Of a stretch of DNA of 42,616 nt, positions 37,094-42,616 are shown one piece after another (within the stretch, counting starts at the first letter, position 1; every line of letters starts with the position of its first letter). Both the position numbers and the translations under genes were made by a program. The notes beneath the pieces are model-generated. The model was given only the letters and a program-made list of their open reading frames with translations. It had not been told where the DNA came from and ran no database searches. The stretch is from the NCBI GenBank assembly GCA_020430775.1, contig JAGQJE010000356.1:1-42616 (forward strand), read 5' to 3'. The stretch is from Myxococcales bacterium. GTDB lineage: Bacteria > Myxococcota_A > Polyangia > Polyangiales > Houyiibacteriaceae.

Positions 37094-37846
37094 ATGAAGC
37101 GGTTCGAAGGCAAGAAGGTCGTCATCACGGGCGCAGCGCAGGGTATCGGCCAGGCGACGGCGCAGCGCATCGCGGAGGAGGGCGGCGACGTTGCCCTGCT
37201 CGACGTCAACGAGGCGGGGCTGGCGGCGACGCAAAAGCTCGTCGAGGCGCACGGCGTCGGGTGCTCGCTGCACCCGTGCAACGTGCGGGACACGGCGGGG
37301 GTACACGCGGCGGTCGAGGCGGCCGCGGAGGCCCTCGGCGGCGTCGACACGCTCCTGCACATCGCGGGCGTGCTGCGCACGTACAACACCCACGAGATGA
37401 CCTACGAGCAGTGGGACGAGGTCATCGACATCAACCTGAACGGCACCTACCGAGTGAACCACGCGGCGCTGCCACACCTGCTGAAGAACCGCTTCAGCGT
37501 GATCGTCAACATGGCGTCGACGGCCGCGATCGGCAGCCACCCGTGGATGAGCGCCTACGCCGCGTCGAAGGGGGGCGTCATCTCGTTCACCCGCTCGCTG
37601 TACATCGAGTACGTGAAGCAGGGGCTCCGCGCGAACTGCGTCGTCGCCGGCGGCATCGCGACCACGCTGCACCAGCAGTTCAAGCCGCCGACCGGTGGTG
37701 ACATGGATCTGGTGCGCGGCGCGATGCCCTACGGCAGCTTCGCGAAGCCGAAGCACGCCGCGTCGGTCTTCGCGTTCTTGGCATCGGACGACGCCCGCTT
37801 CATCAACGGCACCGAGGTCCGCGCCGACGGCGGCGCGCTGAGCTGA
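37094..37846 (+). CDS. SDR-family oxidoreductase
   Basis: Protein of 250 aa with a complete SDR set: TGAAQGIGQ (about 12-20), NMASTAAIG with Ser, catalytic YAASKGG, and C-terminal FLASDDARFINGTEVRADGG. It is preceded by GGAG 7 nt before the ATG and closes the hsa operon. It may oxidise or reduce a hydroxysteroid or a hydroxyacyl-CoA (IpdF-like or HSD-like); substrate not known. Unlike the SDR at 102-893 it has the intact catalytic tetrad. Confidence 0.88.
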   Translation: MKRFEGKKVVITGAAQGIGQATAQRIAEEGGDVALLDVNEAGLAATQKLVEAHGVGCSLHPCNVRDTAGVHAAVEAAAEALGGVDTLLHIAGVLRTYNTHEMTYEQWDEVIDINLNGTYRVNHAALPHLLKNRFSVIVNMASTAAIGSHPWMSAYAASKGGVISFTRSLYIEYVKQGLRANCVVAGGIATTLHQQFKPPTGGDMDLVRGAMPYGSFAKPKHAASVFAFLASDDARFINGTEVRADGGALS

Positions 37847-37847
37847 C

Positions 37848-37869
37848 CGGCCGAGCCGTCGCTCGGCCG
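37848..37869 (+). terminator. Hairpin at the end of the hsa operon
   Basis: CGGCCGAGC and GCTCGGCCG form a perfect 9-bp stem with a CGTC loop two nt after the SDR stop. There is no T-run, so it is a candidate 3'-end or partial terminator, not a full intrinsic one. Confidence 0.5.
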
Positions 37870-37926
37870 CGCTCAGGTGCGCGGGGGCGTCGACGCGCGC
37901 CCGAGCGTGCTGTACAGGTCGTGTCC

Positions 37927-39102
37927 ATGAGTACGACAGACGCTCCCGATGCGGATCTCGACGCGCTGCGGGCGCTGCTCGACGAGGTCGACGCGCGCCT
38001 GGTCGCCGCGCTTGCGGAGCGTCGCGTGATCGTCTCGCGCGTCGCCGAGCACAAGGGCGCGCAGCGTGGTGGCCGCGTCCGTGACCGAGACCGCGAGCGC
38101 GCGCTCCTGGCGACCCGTATCGAGCAGGGTCGGCGCGCGGGCCTCGACCCGGCGTTCGTGACGCGGATCTTCCGGCAGATCGTCGAGCAGTCGGTCGAAG
38201 AGCAGCGCCAGGCGCTCGCCGCCGCGCCGCACGTTTCGACGCGGCCCGGCGACCGACCGGTCGTCATCGTGTATCAGGGCGGCCCCGGCGCCTTCAGCCA
38301 CCTCGCGGCCGCGCGGCATTTCGCGGCGCTCGGCGACCAGGCGCGCTACGAGGGGCTCGGGAGCTTTCAGGATCTGCTCGAGGCCGTCCGCGAGCGTCGC
38401 GCCGACTACGCGGTGCTGCCCATCGAGAACTCGATCGCGGGCTCCATCTACGAGAGCTACGACCTGCTCGCGAGCATGGGCCTGTCCCTCGTCGGGGAGA
38501 CGGTCCAGCGCATCGTTCACTGCCTCATCGCCCTCGAAGACCAGCCGCTCGAGTCCCTGCGGCGCATCTACTCGCACCCGGTCGCGCTCGCACAGTGCCG
38601 GACCTTCCTTGGCTCGCTCCATGGCTGCCACGCCGAGGCGTACCGCGACACGGCCCTCTCGGTCGTCAAGATCAAGGCCGACGGCGACCCCACCCACGCG
38701 GCCATCGCGAGCGAGGAGGCGGCGAAGCTCCACGGGCTCCCCGTCCTAGCGCGCGACATCGCCGACCAGCGCGAGAACTTCACGCGAATGGTGATAGTCG
38801 CCCGCGAGCCCGAGGACTTCCCGCTCGACGTGCCCTGCAAGACCTCGCTCATCTTCTCGACCGCGCACGAGCTGGGCGCGCTCGCGCGGTGCATTCAGCT
38901 CCTGTCGGATCACGGTCTGAACCTCACGAAGATCGAGTCGCGGCCGAAGCCCCACGTCCCGTGGGAGTACGTCTTCTACGTCGACTTCGAAGGCAACCAG
39001 CGCGCCGACGCCGTGCGCGCTGCGCTCGAGCAGCTCCGCGAGCAGACCACGTTCTTGCAGGTCCTCGGCACGTACCCGTCCGGCACGACCGCGCGAGCGT
39101 AG
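37927..39102 (+). CDS. pheA: Bifunctional chorismate mutase/prephenate dehydratase
   Basis: Protein of 391 aa. A chorismate mutase domain (about 8-95; LDALRALLDEVDARLVAALAERRVIVSRVAEHKG), a prephenate dehydratase domain (about 115-300; IVYQGGPGAFSHLAA, LPIENSIAGSIYESYDLL, ENFTRM at the TRF position) and an ACT domain (about 310-390; LARCIQLLSDHGLNLTKIESRPKP) give the phenylalanine P-protein. The TRF motif reads TRM. It turns chorismate into phenylpyruvate and is likely inhibited by Phe through the ESRP site. The start is ATG 37927, six nt inside a possible GTG. A housekeeping gene separate from the steroid set. Confidence 0.95.
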   Translation: MSTTDAPDADLDALRALLDEVDARLVAALAERRVIVSRVAEHKGAQRGGRVRDRDRERALLATRIEQGRRAGLDPAFVTRIFRQIVEQSVEEQRQALAAAPHVSTRPGDRPVVIVYQGGPGAFSHLAAARHFAALGDQARYEGLGSFQDLLEAVRERRADYAVLPIENSIAGSIYESYDLLASMGLSLVGETVQRIVHCLIALEDQPLESLRRIYSHPVALAQCRTFLGSLHGCHAEAYRDTALSVVKIKADGDPTHAAIASEEAAKLHGLPVLARDIADQRENFTRMVIVAREPEDFPLDVPCKTSLIFSTAHELGALARCIQLLSDHGLNLTKIESRPKPHVPWEYVFYVDFEGNQRADAVRAALEQLREQTTFLQVLGTYPSGTTARA

Positions 39103-39104
39103 CG

Positions 39105-39118
39105 GCGCGGCGCCGCGC
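39105..39118. terminator. GC palindrome between convergent genes
   Basis: GCGCGGCGCCGCGC is a perfect 14-bp palindrome in the 32-bp gap between the converging pheA and regulator genes. It may end transcription from both sides; without a T-run this is tentative. Confidence 0.35.
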
Positions 39119-39134
39119 GGGGGCGGAGCGCGGA

Positions 39135-41501
39135 TCAACCCGCGGCGGCGCTGAGGAGGTCCGCCGCCTCGCGCTCGCGGCCCATGGAGCGGTAGCAGCT
39201 CGCCAGCGTGTGCAGGGCGGCGGCTTCACCGTGCGCGTCGTGCGTCTCGCGTGCGCAGGCGAGCGCCTCGATCGACGTCCGCACGGCCTCACGCGACCGG
39301 CCGGCGCCGAGCGCCACCCAGGCCGCGGCCAGGAGCGTGCGTGGGTCGGCTTCCCTCGGGTCGCTCCGCGCCGCGCGCTCGAGCGCGGCCGCCGCGGCGG
39401 CCGGGTCACCCTGCAGCAGGCTCGACATCGCGCGCATGCGATCGGCCGCTCGGAGGCTCCCGCCCCGCGCGACGGCGGTGTCGATGCAACGCTCGACGAG
39501 GCCGAAGTCGCGATCGAGCAGCGCTTGCACCGCCCGAGCGGCCACCGGGACGTGCTCGGCCTCGTCGCTCCCGGTCGTGCGGCGCCGGTCGCGTGCCCCG
39601 CGCGCGGCGGTCGCTGCCTCCGGTGCCACGTCGTCGCCGGCGAGCGCGCCGTGCGGGAGGACCGCCTGGGTGATCTTGCTCGCCTGCGCGCGTGTGCTGC
39701 CGGCCGGGTGGAGCTGCACTGCCGCCGCGGCGAGGCGGAGGGCCGAGCGCCCGTACCCGGTGCTGGCGGCGCCGACGGCCGCCTCCAGCACCGCAGTGGC
39801 GCCGGCCTCCGCGTCGCCACCGTCCGCTGCGAAGAGACCGACTGTGGCGCGGGCGAGGCTGCCTGCGTACAGCGGTGAGGAGCGGAGCGTCTCGGCGATG
39901 GCGCGGCAGAGCGCGGCGCGGTCGTCGGCATCGAGCCGCTCGAGGACGGCGCGTCGGAGCGCGGCGCTCGGCGGCACGCCGTCCGGCTCGAGCAGCCGCA
40001 GCGCCTCGAGCCGTGCGAGGGCTGCGGCGCGATCGGTGTCCGGGACGCCGTGGTGCTGAGCGACCGCGTCGACGAGCGCGCGCGGCGACCCCGGCGGGAG
40101 CGCGCAGACGAGCTCGAGATAGCGTCTGTCGTCGCGGGCCAGGTGCGCGATGCGCTCCTGCAGCAGCGCGGTCACCGAGAGCGCGCGGATGCCGGCGCGC
40201 GGCGCGATCCGCCAGCGAAAGCGGTCGCCCTCTCGGACGAGGTCGCCGTTCGCGATGAAGGTCCGAGCGGCCTCGAGGACACCGCGCGGCGTCTCACCGC
40301 CGAGCGCGGACACGCGGCGCGCCAGCTCTGCGTGAGCGTCCTCGCCGAGGATCGCGCCGGCGAGCGCCCGCACGTCTTCCGGCGGGAGCGCTTCGACGTG
40401 CACCTCGGCGTCCGCTGACAGGCTGTCGAGCGGCGCCGGCAGCCGGACGGACTCCTGGACGCATGCGACGACGAACACGTCGGGGCCCCGCTGGTTGAGC
40501 CAGCGCCGGAGCACCTCGAGCGACGTAGGGTCCGTCGATTGGATCGAGTCGAGGATGAGCCACGGGCGGTTGCCGGGGCGGCCGTACTGTTCGAACAAGC
40601 CGGTCAGGCCACCGAGCAGAGCGTCGATCGCGACCGGGCGCCCGACGGCGACGTTCGCGAGGGTGTCGCCGCAGCTCGCGCGCCGCGGCGACAGGGCCGA
40701 GTGCAGCGCCGTGGGTGACCCGAAGCGGTCGAGCAAGCCGAGCCGCAGGCTCCCGAGCGGCTCCTGAGCGCCGGGTGTCGGCAAGAGCGGGAGCGCGATG
40801 GGTGGCCCGCAGCGCGCTTGCGCCGCGCGCAGGACATCCGCGCCCTCGTCGATGGGCGCGCGCAGGATCGCGAGGTGGCGACCCGAGCGCGTCGCCACGT
40901 CGATGAGGCGCGTGACCGCCTTCTCGTACGCCGGCGGCAGCGGCGGGTCGGCGAGCGAGCCGAGCGCTTCGATGCAGGGCGCGCGGCGCGGGTGCGTCCG
41001 ATCGATCGTGTGCGCTTGGATGCCTCCGGCGGCGACGGTCCGCTCGAAGAGGTAGTCGCGCCCGACGACGGCGACCAGCGTCTGATCGACCGCGATCTCT
41101 CCCGGGCGGATGCGGTTCGCGAGGAGCTGCGCCCGGTCCAGCACCGGCCCGATGGTGCGCACCCGCGCCGCGCCGGCCCCGTCGCCCTCGTCGAGGCGGC
41201 CCGCGGAGACGCCGAAGGACACGCGCTGGCCCGCGCCGACGCCCTGCTCGCGGTCCGCGCGATCGAGGAGATAGAGCGCGACGTCGAGCCCCTTGCGGAG
41301 CGCGGCGGGCTCGAACGCGACGGCGACGCTGCTGCCGAGCGTCCCGAGCACGACGCCGTCGAGCTGCTCCATCGCGCTCGCGACGTGTTCGTAGAACGCC
41401 CGCGCCTCCGCCATGCCTTGTCGCGTCATCGCCGCGGGCACGGCGCGGTGCCAGAAGACAATCTTCGGTGCCGACAGCTCCGACGCGGGCGGCTCGTTCA
41501 T
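39135..41501 (-). CDS. Degenerate class III cyclase / STAND-like ATPase / TPR-type regulator
   Basis: Protein of 788 aa. Residues 10-160 follow the class III nucleotide cyclase fold (VVLGTLGSSVAVAFE, RVSFGVSAGRL, VLDRAQLLANRIRPGEIAVD), but the metal-binding aspartates are missing. Residues 200-440 look like an AAA/STAND ATPase with a Walker B-like WLILDSIQSTD, yet the Walker A site is replaced by HLAILRAPIDEGADVL, with no GxxGxGK. The last 250 residues are helical, TPR-like (RSREAVRTSIEALACARE, HTLASCYRSMGREREAADLL). The architecture recalls myxobacterial cyclase-ATPase-TPR regulators that have lost activity. ATG 41501 overlaps the PspA-family stop (ATGA), so the two are coupled; a scaffold or sensing role for envelope stress is possible. 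Confidence 0.75.
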   Translation of the reverse strand: MNEPPASELSAPKIVFWHRAVPAAMTRQGMAEARAFYEHVASAMEQLDGVVLGTLGSSVAVAFEPAALRKGLDVALYLLDRADREQGVGAGQRVSFGVSAGRLDEGDGAGAARVRTIGPVLDRAQLLANRIRPGEIAVDQTLVAVVGRDYLFERTVAAGGIQAHTIDRTHPRRAPCIEALGSLADPPLPPAYEKAVTRLIDVATRSGRHLAILRAPIDEGADVLRAAQARCGPPIALPLLPTPGAQEPLGSLRLGLLDRFGSPTALHSALSPRRASCGDTLANVAVGRPVAIDALLGGLTGLFEQYGRPGNRPWLILDSIQSTDPTSLEVLRRWLNQRGPDVFVVACVQESVRLPAPLDSLSADAEVHVEALPPEDVRALAGAILGEDAHAELARRVSALGGETPRGVLEAARTFIANGDLVREGDRFRWRIAPRAGIRALSVTALLQERIAHLARDDRRYLELVCALPPGSPRALVDAVAQHHGVPDTDRAAALARLEALRLLEPDGVPPSAALRRAVLERLDADDRAALCRAIAETLRSSPLYAGSLARATVGLFAADGGDAEAGATAVLEAAVGAASTGYGRSALRLAAAAVQLHPAGSTRAQASKITQAVLPHGALAGDDVAPEAATAARGARDRRRTTGSDEAEHVPVAARAVQALLDRDFGLVERCIDTAVARGGSLRAADRMRAMSSLLQGDPAAAAAALERAARSDPREADPRTLLAAAWVALGAGRSREAVRTSIEALACARETHDAHGEAAALHTLASCYRSMGREREAADLLSAAAG

Positions 41502-42172
41502 CGATGGACCTCTCGCTTCAGCGCCTGCAGCTCCTCCTCGAGCGCCTCGTCGCGTTGCGCCCGACCGAGCGCCCGCAACCTCGCCTCGACGTCTCGGCGC
41601 GCCGGGTCGTCGAGCACGGCGTGCGCCTCGGCTTCGGCGTCGAGCTGGTCGATCTGGCCCGCGAGGCGATCGAGCTCCGCAAACGCCGCCGAGCCGTGAC
41701 CCTCGCCTCCGAGATCGGTGCTCGTCGTGCTGCGCGCCTGCCGGACCTGCGCGGCGAGCGACGCCTTACGCGTCTCGAGGTCCTTCACGCGCTCCTCGAT
41801 GCGCTCGAGCGCCGTCTTCATCTGCTCGGCGGCGTCGAGCTGGGCGCTCGACTGGCGCTGCGCCTGTTCGGCCTCGGTCTTGACGCGCCGCTTCTGGCGG
41901 AGGGCCTCGCGGGCGAGCGTCTCGTCGCCTTCGCGGAGCGCGACGACCGCCCGCGCCTCCCACCGCTCGGCGTCCTCGTCGAGCGCCGCGCGCTTTTGCT
42001 CGAGGCGCTTCGCCGTGCCCATGGTCGTGATGAGGTCGCGGCGTGCGCGCTTCAGCTCCGCCTGCATGTCGCGGATCGTCTGCTCGATGCGTTTTGCCGG
42101 GTCCTCGCCCTTGTCGGCGAGCGCGTTCAGGTTCGCCCGAAGGACTGTGCTCAGTCGACTCACGATGCCCAT
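41498..42172 (-). CDS. PspA/IM30-family protein
   Basis: Coiled-coil protein of 224 aa: MGIVSRLSTVLRANLNALADKGEDPAKRIEQTIRDMQ is the PspA/Vipp1 N-terminal signature (amphipathic helix 0 and helix 1), followed by long heptad helices (KRARRDLITTMGTAKRLEQK, RALRQ/ LRQKRRVKTEAEQAQR). Such proteins bind and stabilise the inner membrane as ESCRT-III-like oligomers. An upstream in-frame ATG at 42205 adds eleven residues; I prefer ATG 42172, which has GAGGAG at good spacing. It leads the two-gene leftward operon with the cyclase-like regulator. Confidence 0.88.
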   Translation of the reverse strand: MGIVSRLSTVLRANLNALADKGEDPAKRIEQTIRDMQAELKRARRDLITTMGTAKRLEQKRAALDEDAERWEARAVVALREGDETLAREALRQKRRVKTEAEQAQRQSSAQLDAAEQMKTALERIEERVKDLETRKASLAAQVRQARSTTSTDLGGEGHGSAAFAELDRLAGQIDQLDAEAEAHAVLDDPARRDVEARLRALGRAQRDEALEEELQALKREVHR

Positions 42173-42303
42173 GGCGGCTCCTCGGCGGGTCAGGGTGTCG
42201 CCCAATCGGCGGACAGTGGCCCGTCCGCTCGAACAAAAAGTGTAACGCAGGCGCGGCTCGCAAGTTCGACGAGCGGCGTGCCGGCATGGTACCCAATCAG
42301 ACC

Positions 42304-42616
42304 ATGTTGGACGACTCGACCATCGTCATCACGGGGGGCGCCGGGTTCATCGGCACCGCGCTCGTTCGACGCCTCGCGGATCGCAACCGCGTGCGAGTCT
42401 TCGACATCCTCCGTCGCAACGCGCTCGCCGCCGCCGGACTCGACACGCACCCGAACGTCGAGCTCATCAAAGGCGACGTACGCGACCGGGAGGCGGTCGC
42501 CGCCGCGTGTGAGGGCGCGGAGTACGTCGTGCACATGGCGTCGATCGCCGGCGTCGACACCGTGCTGAAGAACCCCGTGCCCACGATGGAGATCTCGCTC
42601 GAGGGCACGATGAACG
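42304..42616 (+). CDS. NAD-dependent epimerase/dehydratase, 5' part
   Basis: The first 104 codons of a gene running off the right edge. MLDDSTIVITGGAGFIGTALVRRLADRNRVRVFDI is the extended-SDR Rossmann start with GGAGFIG at about 11-17, then LIKGDVRDREAVAAACEGAEYVVHMASIAGVD, the usual second NAD-contact region. It probably acts on a nucleotide sugar or similar substrate; the active-site YxxxK lies beyond the window, so function stays open. It is divergent from the pspA gene with a 131-bp gap. Confidence 0.88.
   Translation, partial: MLDDSTIVITGGAGFIGTALVRRLADRNRVRVFDILRRNALAAAGLDTHPNVELIKGDVRDREAVAAACEGAEYVVHMASIAGVDTVLKNPVPTMEISLEGTMN

Overview
This is a high-GC, gene-dense chromosomal window whose core is a steroid (cholesterol-type) catabolic supercluster. 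Most genes are recognisable by sequence as counterparts of the KstR/KstR2 regulon of mycobacteria and rhodococci, but the surrounding genes point to a Gram-negative host. The host clues are a signal-peptide outer-membrane-type beta-barrel protein, a lipobox DUF2135 lipoprotein, a Uma2 nuclease, hexanucleotide microsatellites, a histone-H1-like Lys/Ala tail and a large cyclase/TPR-type regulator. A Myxococcota-like (former Deltaproteobacteria) host is my best guess; it is an inference, because no rRNA or marker phylogeny is available here.

Layout. (1) 102-9963, ring C/D (HIP) module: fadD3 and an SDR run leftward; echA20-ipdA-ipdB-ipdC-fadE31-fadE32-fadA6 run rightward from a shared divergent control region (2521-2807) that holds two KstR-type palindromes and three tandem 13-bp repeats. 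(2) 9964-10422, a repeat island: hexamer microsatellite interrupted by two identical 123-bp elements with 20-bp terminal inverted repeats. (3) 10423-17615, mostly housekeeping: Uma2 nuclease, cbpA-cbpM co-chaperone pair, a small unknown protein, a CrtI/retinol-saturase-like oxidoreductase, a lipoprotein and FtsH. (4) 17708-25291, side-chain and ring-opening module: SCP2 sterol carrier, DUF35 protein, two Ltp4/Ltp3-like thiolase-fold proteins, FadD19-like ligase, thioesterase, KshA-like Rieske oxygenase, and a KstR-like TetR repressor. The order resembles mycobacterial Rv3515c-Rv3526. (5) 25410-26811: beta-barrel protein with terminator, and a GlsB/YeaQ membrane protein. (6) 26828-37846: echA19 and an amidohydrolase-like gene run leftward; hsaA-hsaC-hsaD-hsaE-hsaG-hsaF plus an acyl-CoA dehydrogenase pair and an SDR run rightward, with a KstR palindrome between them. 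(7) 37927-42616: pheA (chorismate mutase/prephenate dehydratase), a degenerate cyclase/ATPase regulator coupled to a PspA-family gene, and the start of an NAD-dependent epimerase.

How it fits together. Side-chain CoA thioesters would be made by FadD19, hydrated by EchA19 and cleaved by the Ltp/DUF35 aldolase-type complex. KshA hydroxylates C9 and opens ring B. HsaA-C-D split ring A; HsaE-F-G turn the C5 fragment into pyruvate and propionyl-CoA (or acetyl-CoA). The remaining HIP is activated by FadD3 and taken apart by IpdC, EchA20, IpdAB, FadE31/32 and FadA6. KstR boxes (pattern TAGAAC-NN-GTTYYA) at all three catabolic promoters, plus the kstR-like gene, suggest one repressor controls the whole set. 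KstD, KshB, HsaB, CYP125 and Mce4 uptake genes are not in the window.
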